DNA of 53,009 nucleotides, from positions 1 through 53,009 of the forward strand of contig JAKLDN010000011.1 of NCBI GenBank assembly GCA_022703505.1, in the 5' to 3' direction. This DNA is from Spirochaetota bacterium. Its GTDB lineage: Bacteria > Spirochaetota > Spirochaetia > Treponematales > UBA12059. A model generated the notes under the pieces. That model had not been told where the DNA came from, did not search any database, and was given only the letters and a program-made list of their open reading frames with translations. Positions 43,587 through 52,743 of this stretch are shown piece by piece. Position 1 is the first letter of the stretch; the number at the start of each line of letters is the position of its first letter. Made by a program: the position numbers and the translations under genes.

Positions 43587-43900
43587 GAGCCGTCCCCGCG
43601 GGACGGCCGCTCAAACCGCGCTCCCTGAAGGGACGGCCGTTCGGCCGCCTCGGGACGCGCGATGTGCGCAGGATCATGATACGAAAAACCACGCCGGTTG
43701 TCAACCTGAAGTCCGCTGCGGGCCGCCGACTCCGATAGAAAAGGGGCTGTCCAAAAAGCTCGGATAGCTTTTTAGACAGCTGGTATTAGTGTAGCAGTTT
43801 CTAACGTTCTCAAGAGAACGTTAGAAACTGCAAGGGGTGTCCAATAAGCAACCAACTTATTGGACACCCCGGATCTATATAATTCCGGAGTCTCCGTGCC
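43587..43900. repeat. Hairpin-rich gap between tRNA-Gly and the sigma-factor gene
   Basis: No gene seen. Contains GCCGTCCC-CGC-GGGACGGC near 43587-43605; GCTGTCCAAAAAGCT and its complement (one mismatch, loop CGGAT) at 43746-43780; an 18-bp stem with a loop of 2 nt (CAGTTTCTAACGTTCTC arm) at 43794-43831; and the TGTCCAATAAG copy 2 at 43834-43870. The last may also terminate the sigma-factor transcript. Confidence 0.8.
43834..43870. repeat. TGTCCAATAAG palindromic repeat, copy 2
   Basis: GGGGTGTCCAATAAG and its exact complement (15-bp stem) flank a CAACCAA loop. It shares GGGGTGTCCAATAAG with copy 1 at 2057-2071. Lies 31 bp downstream of the sigma-factor stop. Confidence 0.85.
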
Positions 43901-44779
43901 TCAGGCGACGTAGCTCTCCAGGATCTCCGAGCGGTTCGACTGGGACAGGCGCTTCAGGGCATTCTTCTCGATCTGCCGGATCCGCTCCTTGGTCAGGGAG
44001 AAGCGCTCCCCGATCTCCTTGAGGGACATGGCCCTGCGGCCGTTCAGCCCGAAGCGGTACTGGATGACCTCGCGTTCCTTCTCCGTCAGGGTCCGGAGCA
44101 CGGAGTTGATGTCCTCCCGGAGGTTGTTCTCGATGGCCGTGTTCTCCGGGGATACGTAGGCGTCGTTCTCCACGAAGTCCCCCACCACCGAGGAATCCCG
44201 CTCGTCGAAGACCGGGGTCTCCAGGGAGATGAGGTCCCGGGACACGTTGACCAGGTCCGCCACGTGGTCCGCGTCCATGTCCAGCATCCGGGCGATCTCC
44301 CGGATCTCCCCGTCCTCGCTCATCCCTCCGGTGACGAACTTGCGGGCCTTCTCGATCTGGACCAGCTCGTTGGCCCGGTTGAGGGGCAGACGGATCATGC
44401 GGCTCTTCTCGCAGACCGCCTTGAGGATGGCCTGGCGGATCCACCATACCGCGTAGGAGATGAAGTGGTAGCCCTTGTCCACGTCGTAGCGCTCGATGGC
44501 GTTGATGAGGCCGATGTTCCCCTCGCTGATGAGGTCCGATAGGGGCAGGCCCTGGTTCTGGTACTTCTTGGCGATGTTCACGACGAAGCGGAGGTTCGAC
44601 TTGACCAGCATGTCCTTGGCGGCCTGCTCGCCCCGGGCCGCGGCGCGGGCGTAGGTGTCTTCCTGCTCCCGGGTCAGGAGGGGGATGCGGTTGATTTCCT
44701 TGAGGTAGAGGGAGAGTATATTCTCGTCGCTGGTGAGCTCGGTGGTGCGGATGTTCTTACGGGCGGCAGAAGTCTTCAT
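43901..44779 (-). CDS. Sigma-70 family RNA polymerase sigma factor (group 2, RpoS-like)
   Basis: A 292-residue sigma factor with regions 1.2 to 4.2 but no region 1.1. Region 1.2/2.1: DENILSLYLKEINRIPLLTR; region 2.1-2.2: LVKSNLRFVVNIAKKYQNQG and DLISEGNIGLINAIERYDVD; 2.3-2.4: YHFISYAVWWIRQAILKAV; region 3 and region 4.2: MSLKEIGERFSLTKERIRQI. Region 2.4 (IRQAI) should read TANNNT-type -10 boxes. Its small size fits a second vegetative-like or RpoS/HrdB-type factor, not the large RpoD. GGAGG precedes the ATG. Confidence 0.9.
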   Translation of the reverse strand: MKTSAARKNIRTTELTSDENILSLYLKEINRIPLLTREQEDTYARAAARGEQAAKDMLVKSNLRFVVNIAKKYQNQGLPLSDLISEGNIGLINAIERYDVDKGYHFISYAVWWIRQAILKAVCEKSRMIRLPLNRANELVQIEKARKFVTGGMSEDGEIREIARMLDMDADHVADLVNVSRDLISLETPVFDERDSSVVGDFVENDAYVSPENTAIENNLREDINSVLRTLTEKEREVIQYRFGLNGRRAMSLKEIGERFSLTKERIRQIEKNALKRLSQSNRSEILESYVA

Positions 44780-44869
44780 GATTCCTCCCGCCGTCTATAT
44801 AGCAGGGTCCGTGCCAAGTCGAGCGACAGACGTCGGGAATCAGGAGACGGGTAGGAACGGCCGGCGGAA

Positions 44870-44930
44870 AATCGAATCCATTTGCATGTATATTAAATAA
44901 TTACAAGGGCTCCTAATAATCGCCGCGGCG
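44870..44930. other. AT-rich island upstream of the sigma-factor gene
   Basis: An AT-rich stretch (CATGTATATTAAATAATTAC and flanks, about 44876-44905) 90-150 bp upstream of the sigma-factor ATG, in a region of otherwise high GC. It could be a promoter UP element or a site for a nucleoid protein; I see no standard promoter with good spacing here. Confidence 0.4.
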
Positions 44931-45041
44931 GGCCCGGAGGCCTGCGCCGCGTCCATGCCCAGGCCTCGGTTTTGCAAGTCCATGTTTCCTTTCCACACGG
45001 TCTGCGGGAAGGGGCTTAAAACCGTATCAAAAAGATCCAGA

Positions 45042-45704
45042 TCACGAGCCGAAGGCGGATTGGGTGCGCCCGCAGCACTGGCGAAAGGGCAGGCCCGAGC
45101 CGCAGGAGCACCGGGCGTCCGATTTCTGGAGGGTTCCCCTGCGGAAATTGCCCGGCAGGACCTTGGCCTTGTCCAGGAACCGGAAGGGGAAGGGGATCTC
45201 GAAGGCCTGGAAGAGCTCCAGCTTGTCGGAACAGGACTTCTCGGCCAAGGCGCCCGCCCCCGTGAGGCGCAGCCACGAGTCCGCTATGATCCGGGCCACC
45301 GCGTCCCGCTCCGCCTCGGTGCGGAAGCGGCCGCCCGGCCGGGATCCCAGGTAACGGCGGAGCTGGATGCTGAAGAAGGCCCGGAAGTCGTCCTTGTCCG
45401 CGCAGCCCGTGGATACCATGCCGTAGCCGTTGACCATGTGCCGGTAGAGCCGGCGCGCGGCTCCCCGGGGTTCCAGCTTCTGGGCCGATACGAGACTCTT
45501 CACGGCCAGCTCGGACTTCCCCAGCCGAAGGAGGGGAATGGACAACCAGTACAGGTATCGGGCCAGGGCCGCATGGCGGCCGGGCGGGCAGGCGTCCACG
45601 GCGGCGCGTAGGTGCCTCAGGGCGGCCTGCGCGTCGTGCCGGGCCAGGGATCGCATCCCCGCCCGGTAGTTCCGTTCCAGCTTGTCGTGCTCGTTCCCGC
45701 GCAT
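45042..45704 (-). CDS. SEC-C metal-binding motif protein with helical repeat
   Basis: A 220-residue protein. Residues about 10-110 form TPR-like helices (LERNYRAGMRSLARHDAQAA, LRHLRAAVDACPPGRHAALA, RYLYWLSIPLLRLGKSELAV). The C-terminus is a SEC-C motif: CSCGSGLPFRQCCGR, which binds zinc in SecA and many small proteins. The ATG at 45704 lies 6 nt after a -10 box (TACCTT) with TTGATT 17 bp further, so it looks leaderless; upstream frame rejected. Role unknown, possibly an adaptor. Confidence 0.82.
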   Translation of the reverse strand: MRGNEHDKLERNYRAGMRSLARHDAQAALRHLRAAVDACPPGRHAALARYLYWLSIPLLRLGKSELAVKSLVSAQKLEPRGAARRLYRHMVNGYGMVSTGCADKDDFRAFFSIQLRRYLGSRPGGRFRTEAERDAVARIIADSWLRLTGAGALAEKSCSDKLELFQAFEIPFPFRFLDKAKVLPGNFRRGTLQKSDARCSCGSGLPFRQCCGRTQSAFGS

Positions 45705-45710
45705 GAGGAT

Positions 45711-45739
45711 AAGGTACGAATACGGGAGCGCCGAATCAA
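45711..45739 (-). promoter_or_regulatory. Promoter of the SEC-C gene (leaderless)
   Basis: TTGATT, 17 bp, TACCTT, then 6 nt to the ATG at 45704, with no Shine-Dalgarno. Confidence 0.6.
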
Positions 45740-45786
45740 GGCGGCCCGCCGCGGGGCCTGCATCGACTACGGCCGGCGCGGGGACG

Positions 45787-47952
45787 TCAGATACCCGCCC
45801 CGGGATCCCGGGCCAGCAGGAGGACCAGGCTGCGGGGAGCCAGTAGGTACTCCTCCTGGGGGGACAGGACGGGCTCGGTCCCGGGCTCCCGGATGTCCTG
45901 GGGGGAGGGCCGGGCGGTGTCCACCGAGAGGTGCCAGCGGGTGTCCGGCGGAGGAGGACAGATCCGGAACCGCACCTCGGCATCGGATGCGTTGAACATC
46001 AGGAAGAAGTCGTTGTCGTCCCGGTCCGCCACGATGTCCGCCCGGGACCCGTCGATCCGGGCCGCGATCATCCGGTCGATCCGGGCCCAATCCGGGGCCT
46101 TGCCGGAAGGATCGTACCAGGAGATGTCCGGGATGGCGTTGTAGTTGGCGTCCTTGCCGGTGAAGAACTCCGGGCGCCGGAAGGCCGGGTGCCGCAGGCG
46201 CAGGGCGATGAGCTCCCGGACGAAGCGGGAAAGGCCCCGGTTCTCGTCCGCCAGGGTCCAGTCGACCCAGGACACGGGGTTGTCCTGGCAGTAGGCGTTG
46301 TTGTTCCCCCCCTGGGTTCGGAGGAACTCGTCCCCCCCCAGGAGCATGGGGGTGCCGATGGACAGAAGGAGGGTGGCCAGAAGGTTCCGGGCCTGGCGCT
46401 CCCGCACGGCCAGGATGCCGGTGTCCTCGGTCGGCCCGTCCGCCCCGTAGCCGCAGGAGAAGTTGGCGTCGTGGCCGTCGGACTCGCCCTCCCCGTTCTC
46501 CCGGTTCCGTTTCCGCTCGTAGGTGACCAGGTCCCGGAGGGTGAAGCCGTCGTGGCTGGTGACGTAGTTGATCGAGTGAAAGGGTTTGCGGCCGTCCCGG
46601 AGGTAGAGGTCCGAGGAGCCCGTGATCCGGGTGCAGAAGTGCCGGACCTCGTGTCGGTCGCCGCGCCAGAACTTGCGCACGTCGTCCCGGAACCGGTCGT
46701 TCCATTCGGCCCAGCGCCCGCCCGGGAAGCTGCCCACCTGGTAGGCCCCCCCGGCGTCCCAGGCCTCGGCGATGATCTTGGTCTGCCTCAGGATGGGATC
46801 CTCGGCGATCTGCTCGATCACCGGAGGGTTTTCCAGGAGGCGCCCCTTGGAGTCCCGGCCCAGGATGGAACCCAGGTCGAAGCGGAACCCGTCCACGTGC
46901 ATCTCCACGACCCAGTAGTGCAGGCAGTCCAGGATGAAGTTGCGCACCACCGGGTGGTTGCAGTTCAGGGTGTTGCCGCAGCCGGAGAAGTTCTTGTAGT
47001 ACCGGGGGTCCTCGTCCAGGATGTACCAGATCGAGTTGTCCAGGCCCCGGAAGGAGACCGTGGGCCCGAGCTCGTTCCCCTCCCCGGTGTGGTTGAAGAC
47101 CACGTCCAGGATCACCTCGATCCCGGCCCGGTGCAGGGCCTTCACCATGTCCTTGAACTCCGCGACCTGGGCGCCCCGGACCCGGGAGGCCGCGTAGGAG
47201 CTCTTGGGGGCGAAGAAGGCCAGGGTGTTGTAGCCCCAGTACTGGCGGAGCGGTTCGCCCGTGCGGGGGTTCTTGCGGGGATTGTCCAGGGAGTCGAACT
47301 CCTGGACCGGCAGGAGCTCGAGGCTCGTGATCCCCAGGGACTTGAGCCGGGGGATGGACTCGACCACCCCCCGGTAGGTGCCGGGATGCTCCACCCCGGA
47401 GCTGGAGTGGGCGGTCAGGCCCCGGACGTGGGTCTCGTAGATCACGCAATGGCGCAGGGGATAGTTGAGGGGCCGGTCGCCCTCCCAGTCGTACTGGTCG
47501 TCCACCACCACGCACTTGGGCACGTAGGCCGCGTCGTCCTCCTCGGAGAATCCGAGGTCCGCCTCCGGCCGGCCGGGGTCGTAGGCCCGGGCGCGGGAGA
47601 GGTCCCAGGTGACTTCCCCGGTCAAGGCCTTGGCGTAGGGATCCAGGAGGGCCTTGTTCGGGTTGAAGCGGAAGCCCCGCTCCGGGAGGAAGGGGCCTTC
47701 CGCCCTGTACAAATAGAGGGCCCCGGGAGCCAGGCCCTCCACGAAGACGTGCCAGATGTCCCCGGTCCGGTTCTGGTGGGGGTCCAGCCGGATCTCCCGC
47801 CAAGCCTGCCCGTCCTCCGGCTTCTCGTAGAGGCAGAGGGTCATCGCCAGGGCGTTGCGGGAAAAGACGGCGAAGTTCACGCCCCCGTCCAGGGGCTCGG
47901 CCCCGAAGGGGCGGGGGTGTCCGGGTCGCGCGGTCAGGTCGTTCCGGGGCAA
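45787..47952 (-). CDS. glgX: Glycogen debranching enzyme (GlgX/isoamylase type)
   Basis: A 721-residue GH13 enzyme that cleaves alpha-1,6 branches of glycogen. The CBM48 domain comes first (GHPRPFGAEPLDGGVNFAVF). Catalytic motifs: VILDVVFNHTGEGNELGPT, VDGFRFDLGSILGRD (nucleophile Asp), IIAEAWDAGGAYQVGSFP (acid Glu) and VTSHDGFTLRDLVTYE (transition-state His-Asp). LNCNHPVVRNFILDCLHYWV is typical of GlgX. I start at TTG 47952 because GAGGAG precedes it and a TATACT -10 box lies upstream; the longer GTG-started frame would begin within the promoter. Confidence 0.95.
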   Translation of the reverse strand: MPRNDLTARPGHPRPFGAEPLDGGVNFAVFSRNALAMTLCLYEKPEDGQAWREIRLDPHQNRTGDIWHVFVEGLAPGALYLYRAEGPFLPERGFRFNPNKALLDPYAKALTGEVTWDLSRARAYDPGRPEADLGFSEEDDAAYVPKCVVVDDQYDWEGDRPLNYPLRHCVIYETHVRGLTAHSSSGVEHPGTYRGVVESIPRLKSLGITSLELLPVQEFDSLDNPRKNPRTGEPLRQYWGYNTLAFFAPKSSYAASRVRGAQVAEFKDMVKALHRAGIEVILDVVFNHTGEGNELGPTVSFRGLDNSIWYILDEDPRYYKNFSGCGNTLNCNHPVVRNFILDCLHYWVVEMHVDGFRFDLGSILGRDSKGRLLENPPVIEQIAEDPILRQTKIIAEAWDAGGAYQVGSFPGGRWAEWNDRFRDDVRKFWRGDRHEVRHFCTRITGSSDLYLRDGRKPFHSINYVTSHDGFTLRDLVTYERKRNRENGEGESDGHDANFSCGYGADGPTEDTGILAVRERQARNLLATLLLSIGTPMLLGGDEFLRTQGGNNNAYCQDNPVSWVDWTLADENRGLSRFVRELIALRLRHPAFRRPEFFTGKDANYNAIPDISWYDPSGKAPDWARIDRMIAARIDGSRADIVADRDDNDFFLMFNASDAEVRFRICPPPPDTRWHLSVDTARPSPQDIREPGTEPVLSPQEEYLLAPRSLVLLLARDPGAGI

Positions 47953-47978
47953 GGGGGCTCCTCGATGGGGTACGGCGC

Positions 47979-47984
47979 AGTATA
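47979..47984 (-). promoter_or_regulatory. -10 box of glgX
   Basis: TATACT on the minus strand, 26 nt upstream of the TTG at 47952. No TTGNNN box at 17 bp. Confidence 0.45.
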
Positions 47985-48038
47985 GCACGGCGGTGCGACC
48001 TTGGTGGTACGAAGCTTGTGACGGGATCGGCGCCCTCG

Positions 48039-49238
48039 TCAGCCCCCGAGAACCCGAAGGCGGGACCGGGCGGCCTCGGCCCGGCGGGCGGCCTCCTCGG
48101 GAGTGTCCGCTACGGCGGTCAGGTGCCCCATCTTGCGCCAGGGCCGGACCTCCCGCTTGCCGTAGAGATGGACCGTGACCCCGGGTACCGCCAGGGCCTC
48201 CGCCAGGCCCTCGTACTCGGGGACCCCGGAGGCCCCGGGATCGCCCAGGATGTTCAGCATCCGGGCCGGCCGGTACTGCTCCGTCGAGGCGGGAGGAAGG
48301 CCCGCCAGGATCCGGAAGTACTGCTCGAACTGGCTGGCCGCGCAGGCGTCCTGTGTGAAGTGCCCGGAGTTGTGGGGCCGCGGGGCCGCCTCGTTGACCA
48401 GGATCCGTCCGTCCCGGGAGAGGAAGAGCTCCACCGCGAAGACCCCGACGGCCCCGGCGCCTCCGGGGGATGCGGCATGGGCCGCCCGGTCCAGGGCCTC
48501 CACGCAGCGCAAGGCCGCGCGGAGGGCGGATTCCAGGACCTCCGGCGGCTCGTCCGCGGGGGCCCGGACGGAGTCGCAGAGGTTGGCCGCGGGATCGAAG
48601 ACCATCTCGACGCAGGGGTAGGCGGCCGGCTCCGAGCCGGGAGCGCGGACGACCACCACCGCCAGCTCCTTGGAGAAATCCACCCGGGCCTCCAGGAAGC
48701 TTGGCCCGGGAAGGGGCTCGTCCGAGGGGCCGGAGAGGACCCGGACGCCCCGGCCGTCGTAGCCGCCCCGGCGCAGCTTCTGGACCACCGGAAAGCCTCC
48801 GACCCGGGCGGCCCGGGAACGGAGGGCCTCCGCTCGGTCGGCGGGGGGCAAGGCGGAAAGATTCTCGGGAAGGTCGACCCAGGGGGCCTGGGCCAGGCCC
48901 GCCTCGTCCCAGAGCCGCTTCTGGAGGCCCTTGTCCTGGATCCGCTCGAGGACCGCGGAGCCCGGGAGGACGGGGATCCCGCGGGCCTCCAGCTCCTTGA
49001 GGGCGTCCACGCGGACGTGCTCGATCTCGTAGGAGACGACGTCCACCCGGCCGCCCAGGTCCAGGACCGCCTCGGGATCCGAGAGGTCCCCGATCACGAC
49101 CTCGTCCGCCAGGTCCGCTCCGGGCGAAGGAAAGTCCGGGCTCAGGACGGCGAAGTACGACGGATACTTCCGGGCCTCCTCGATGGTCATGCGGCCCAGC
49201 TGGCCGCCCCCGAGGAGGCCGATCCGGCGGAGTCCCAC
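48039..49238 (-). CDS. purK: N5-carboxyaminoimidazole ribonucleotide synthase
   Basis: A 399-residue PurK, ATP-grasp fold. It carboxylates AIR using ATP and bicarbonate. It starts MGLRRIGLLGGGQLGRMTIE; QDKGLQKRLWDEAGLAQAPW, QKLRRGGYDGRGVRVLSG (ATP-binding loop), AVELFLSRDGRILVNEAAPR and PHNSGHFTQDACAASQFEQY follow. The last is the family signature. It starts with GTG at 49238, one base after the ftsK TGA, with GGAGG upstream. It lies apart from purFMND; the partner purE is not within the window. Confidence 0.96.
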   Translation of the reverse strand: MGLRRIGLLGGGQLGRMTIEEARKYPSYFAVLSPDFPSPGADLADEVVIGDLSDPEAVLDLGGRVDVVSYEIEHVRVDALKELEARGIPVLPGSAVLERIQDKGLQKRLWDEAGLAQAPWVDLPENLSALPPADRAEALRSRAARVGGFPVVQKLRRGGYDGRGVRVLSGPSDEPLPGPSFLEARVDFSKELAVVVVRAPGSEPAAYPCVEMVFDPAANLCDSVRAPADEPPEVLESALRAALRCVEALDRAAHAASPGGAGAVGVFAVELFLSRDGRILVNEAAPRPHNSGHFTQDACAASQFEQYFRILAGLPPASTEQYRPARMLNILGDPGASGVPEYEGLAEALAVPGVTVHLYGKREVRPWRKMGHLTAVADTPEEAARRAEAARSRLRVLGG

Positions 49239-49239
49239 C

Positions 49240-51822
49240 TCAGCCCTCCCCGTCCGTGTCCCCGCCCGCGTCTCCGTCGGGCCCGGCGGGGCCGAATCCG
49301 AGCTCCGAGTCCGGTGCGGGGCGTACGGAGCGTCCCGCGTCCGGCCGGCCGGCCACCTCGGGGTTGCGCATGACGTCCCGGGGTTTGGAGCCCTGGGAGG
49401 GGCCGACGATCCCCTTCTCCTCCATCATCTCCACCAGGCGGGCGGCCCGGTTGTACCCGATCTTGAGCCTCCGCTGGAGGTAGGAGGCGCTGGCCTTGCC
49501 CTGCTGGAGGACGATCTCCAGGGCCTTCTCGAACAGGGGGTCGTCCCCCTCGTCGTCGAAGAGGGAGGGGCTCCCGTCCTCCTCGTCCTCGTCGAAGAAG
49601 ATCTCGTCGTCGATGTAGTCCGGCTGGCCCAGGGTCTTCACGTGGCCCACGACCCGCTCCACCTCCTCCTCGGAGACAAAGGCCCCCTGCATGCGCACCG
49701 GGAAGGCGTCCTGGGCGGTGGACACGAGCATGTCCCCCTTGCCCAGGAGCTTTTCCGCCCCCACGGCGTCGATGATGATCCGGGAGTCGAACTTGCTGGC
49801 CACCATGAAGGCCACCCGGCTGGGGATGTTGGCCTTGATGAGGCCGGTGATCACGTCGATGGAGGGCCGCTGGGTGGCCAGGACCAGGTGGATCCCCACG
49901 GCCCGGCTCATGGCGGCCAGGCGGGCCAGGGTGCTCTCCAGCTCCTTGCCCGTGGTGGCCATGAGGTCCGCGAACTCGTCGATGACCACCACGATGTAGG
50001 GCATCGTCTCCGCGGCGAACTCCCGCTCCTTGATCCGGCGGTTGTAGCTCTTGATGTCCCGGACGCCGACCCCGTCCAGGAGGCTGTAGCGCCGCTCCAT
50101 CTCGCAGATGCAGTACTGGAGGGCCTGGAAGGCCCGCTTGGGCTCCGTGACCACGGGGGTGAGGAGGTGGGGGATCCCGTTGTAGAGCTTGAGCTCCACG
50201 ATCTTGGGATCGATGAGGAGGAGCTTCACCTCGTTCCAGCTCTTCCGGTACAGGATCGACAGGATGATGGAGTTCACCAGGACGGACTTGCCCGATCCTG
50301 TCGCACCCGCGATCAGGAGGTGGGGCATCTGGGTCAGGTCGATGATCTGGACCTCCCCGGCTATGTCCTTGCCCAGGGCCAGGGGGATCTCGAACTTGGC
50401 GGCCCGGAAGACGTCGGTCTCCACGATCTCCCGGAAGCTCACCACCGAGCGCTTGTCGTTGGGCACCTCGATCCCCACCGCGTGCTTGCCCGGGATGGGC
50501 GCCACGATGCGGACGCTGGAGGCGGCCAGGCGAAGGGCGATGTTGTCCGAGAGGTTCACGATCTTGGAGAGCTTGACCCCCGGGGCCGGGAGTATCTCGA
50601 ACATCGTGACCACGGGACCCCGGCGGATCCCCGTGACCTCCGCCTCGATGTTGAACTCCGCCAGGGTGTCCCGCAGGACGTCCGCGGATCGGCGGGTCTT
50701 GTCGTCGATGACCCAGTACTGGCCGTCCGGGTAGACGGTGAGGATGTCCGTGGGCATCGAGTAGGCCGCGATGTGGATGGTCTTGGGCGCCCTGCGGGGG
50801 GACGGGGGAACGGACTCGAAGACGGGCAGGGGATGACGGCCCACGGGGGATCCGTCGGCTGCCGCGCCGTCCGCGTCCGCGCCGGCCCCCGGGGCTCCCG
50901 ATCCGAAGGGCGAGCCCCGGCTGGGGCGCATCTCCGCCTCCGCCGTGGGGTCCGCGGCCACCCCGGCCAGGAGGGGCGGCCGGGCCGAGGATGCGGTCTC
51001 CGGCTTCGGCCCCGGCTCGGGCTCGGTGCGGCGGAACAGGACGGGGATGGGGGGCTCGGTCTCCCGATCCCCGCCGGATTCCCCGTCCGGACCCTCAAGC
51101 TCCTCCAGGGCGGCTTCCTCCTCGAACTCCGACAAGGCGTCCTCGGAGCCCCCGGGCGACCCGCGTTCCAGGGCGGCCGGCGGGACCAGACCGGGGGACG
51201 GGAAGGGAGGTTCGCCGGGTTCGGGCACGAGGGGGACGAATTTGGAGCGGCCGGATCCCGATCCGTCTGGGACGGAGGGAGCCGGACGGGCGGCGGGAGC
51301 CCGGGGGGCGGCATCCTTCGGGGCCGTCGGGGCGGCCGCTCCCTCCTCGTCCTCCTCCGCCTCGGGAGTCCCGGAATCCCCCCGGCCCGCGAGTCCCTTG
51401 AGCCGGACCAGGAGGGTTATCGAGAGCAGGAGGACCAGGACGCCCAGCGCGGTGGTCCCCGGCAGGCCCAGGGCCTCCAGGAGGGGGTAGGCGTCGTACC
51501 AGGGGCCGGGCTCGGCCAGGAACCGGGCCAGGAAGACCAGGACCAGGAAGGGAAGGGGCGCCCCGGAGAGGAGAACCAGGAGGTCCTTTCGGTACCCCGG
51601 AAGGAAGAGCACCCCGGAGGCCGCGAAGAGGAAGACCGGGAGACAGAGGGCCGCCCAGCCCAGGGGTCGGGTCAGGAGCCTCCCCGCGGAGGCCGGAAAA
51701 CCCGCCCCGGGCCCCGCGGCCAGTCCCGCGGCCACGATGACAGCGGACAATGCGCCCAGGACCGCCAGGACGATCCCGACGCGCCCCGGCAGACCCGACT
51801 TCCTCGATCCGTCGTTGTTCAA
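49240..51822 (-). CDS. ftsK: DNA translocase FtsK
   Basis: An 860-residue FtsK/SpoIIIE. Four N-terminal membrane helices (VGIVLAVLGALSAVIVAAGL, LGWAALCLPVFLFAASGVLF, LLVLLSGAPLPFLVLVFLAR, ALGVLVLLLSITLLVRLKGL), then a Pro/Glu/Gly-rich linker (about 190-350), alpha domain (YSMPTDILTVYPDGQYWVID), ATPase with Walker A AGATGSGKSVLVNSIILSIL and Walker B YIVVVIDEFADLMA, and a gamma winged helix (KALEIVLQQGKASASYLQRR) that would read KOPS-like sequences. It pumps chromosome ends across the septum. The start is TTG at 51822 with CCAGGG near; evidence for it is weaker than for the domain assignment. It is followed by purK. Confidence 0.95.
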   Translation of the reverse strand: MNNDGSRKSGLPGRVGIVLAVLGALSAVIVAAGLAAGPGAGFPASAGRLLTRPLGWAALCLPVFLFAASGVLFLPGYRKDLLVLLSGAPLPFLVLVFLARFLAEPGPWYDAYPLLEALGLPGTTALGVLVLLLSITLLVRLKGLAGRGDSGTPEAEEDEEGAAAPTAPKDAAPRAPAARPAPSVPDGSGSGRSKFVPLVPEPGEPPFPSPGLVPPAALERGSPGGSEDALSEFEEEAALEELEGPDGESGGDRETEPPIPVLFRRTEPEPGPKPETASSARPPLLAGVAADPTAEAEMRPSRGSPFGSGAPGAGADADGAAADGSPVGRHPLPVFESVPPSPRRAPKTIHIAAYSMPTDILTVYPDGQYWVIDDKTRRSADVLRDTLAEFNIEAEVTGIRRGPVVTMFEILPAPGVKLSKIVNLSDNIALRLAASSVRIVAPIPGKHAVGIEVPNDKRSVVSFREIVETDVFRAAKFEIPLALGKDIAGEVQIIDLTQMPHLLIAGATGSGKSVLVNSIILSILYRKSWNEVKLLLIDPKIVELKLYNGIPHLLTPVVTEPKRAFQALQYCICEMERRYSLLDGVGVRDIKSYNRRIKEREFAAETMPYIVVVIDEFADLMATTGKELESTLARLAAMSRAVGIHLVLATQRPSIDVITGLIKANIPSRVAFMVASKFDSRIIIDAVGAEKLLGKGDMLVSTAQDAFPVRMQGAFVSEEEVERVVGHVKTLGQPDYIDDEIFFDEDEEDGSPSLFDDEGDDPLFEKALEIVLQQGKASASYLQRRLKIGYNRAARLVEMMEEKGIVGPSQGSKPRDVMRNPEVAGRPDAGRSVRPAPDSELGFGPAGPDGDAGGDTDGEG

Positions 51823-51902
51823 ACCCTGGACTCCACCTGTGGTTGTACGCGTCCCCCGGCCCGACAGGCCGTCGGGGACAGCATCAGTAGATTATCGGCG
51901 GA

Positions 51903-52706
51903 TCAGCGGAACAGGAAGAGACCGGCAAGACCCGCGGGGATCAGATAGGCCGCGAACCAGGCCAGACGGCCCTTCCGCACCAGGGGCATGAGCAGGGAAA
52001 GCGAGGCGATCCCGGAGGCGAAGGCGACCAGGAATCCGACGGCCAGAGGAGCGGGCGCGACGACGGCGCCCAGGTCGGCCAGGTCCTTCAGCTCCAGGAG
52101 GAGGGCCCCGGCCACCGCCGGAACGGCCAGGAGGAAGGCGAACTCCCCGGCCGTGTCCCGATCCAGGCCCGCCGCCAGCCCCGCGGAAATGGTGATACCG
52201 GACCGGCTGATGCCGGGCAGGACGCCGATCCCCTGGGCCAAGCCGATCAGGGCGCCCCGGCCGAGGCCGAGACGGCCGTAACCCCGGGTTCCCCGGAACC
52301 GGGAGGAACCGATCAGCAGCGCCGCCGTGACCAGGAGGAACGCCGAGGCGATGCGGGGAGACTCCACCGGCAGGAACTTCTCGATCCCCAGACCCGTGAC
52401 CGCCGTGACGGCCGTGGCGGCCAGGGCAGGCGGCACCAGGGCAAGGTTTTCCGCGTCCTGGGCCGGGACGTCCCCGCGTCGGGCGGCCCATCGGACCAGG
52501 GCCGCCAGGATGCCGCCGATCCGCGCTCGGAAGACTACCAGGATGGACAGGAGGGTCGCCGCGTGCAGGATCACGTCGAAAAGCCGGGGCACCTCGGAAA
52601 GGCCGAAGAGCTCCCGGAGGGCCAGGAGGTGGCCGCTGGAGGATACGGGAAGAAACTCGGATACTCCCTGGAAAAGGCCCAGGATCAGGGCTTGCATGAA
52701 TGTCAT
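51903..52706 (-). CDS. uppP: Undecaprenyl-diphosphatase (BacA/UppP)
   Basis: A 267-residue multi-pass enzyme that recycles undecaprenyl pyrophosphate for cell wall synthesis. The first signature is QGVSEFLPVSSSGHLLALRE (Glu and His of the active site), the second PGISRSGITISAGLAAGLDR (Arg and Ser). About eight membrane helices follow (LLSILVVFRARIGGILAALV, FAFLLAVPAVAGALLLELKD). The ATG at 52706 lies 7 nt after a TATAGT -10 box, with TTCCCA 17 bp upstream, so it is likely leaderless. Upstream in-frame extension has no family similarity. Confidence 0.95.
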   Translation of the reverse strand: MTFMQALILGLFQGVSEFLPVSSSGHLLALRELFGLSEVPRLFDVILHAATLLSILVVFRARIGGILAALVRWAARRGDVPAQDAENLALVPPALAATAVTAVTGLGIEKFLPVESPRIASAFLLVTAALLIGSSRFRGTRGYGRLGLGRGALIGLAQGIGVLPGISRSGITISAGLAAGLDRDTAGEFAFLLAVPAVAGALLLELKDLADLGAVVAPAPLAVGFLVAFASGIASLSLLMPLVRKGRLAWFAAYLIPAGLAGLFLFR

Positions 52707-52713
52707 GGGAGCC

Positions 52714-52742
52714 ACTATAGCGGGGCTCCCCGAGCGTGGGAA
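52714..52742 (-). promoter_or_regulatory. Promoter of uppP (leaderless)
   Basis: TTCCCA, 17 bp, TATAGT, 7 nt to the ATG at 52706. It abuts the 63-bp repeat array. Confidence 0.5.
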
Positions 52743-52743
52743 G

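Noticed and set aside
47953-47988. GlgX start at GTG 47988.
   Set aside because: The extension (LYCAVPHRGAP) covers the TATACT -10 box and has no family similarity; TTG 47952 has a GAGGAG site.
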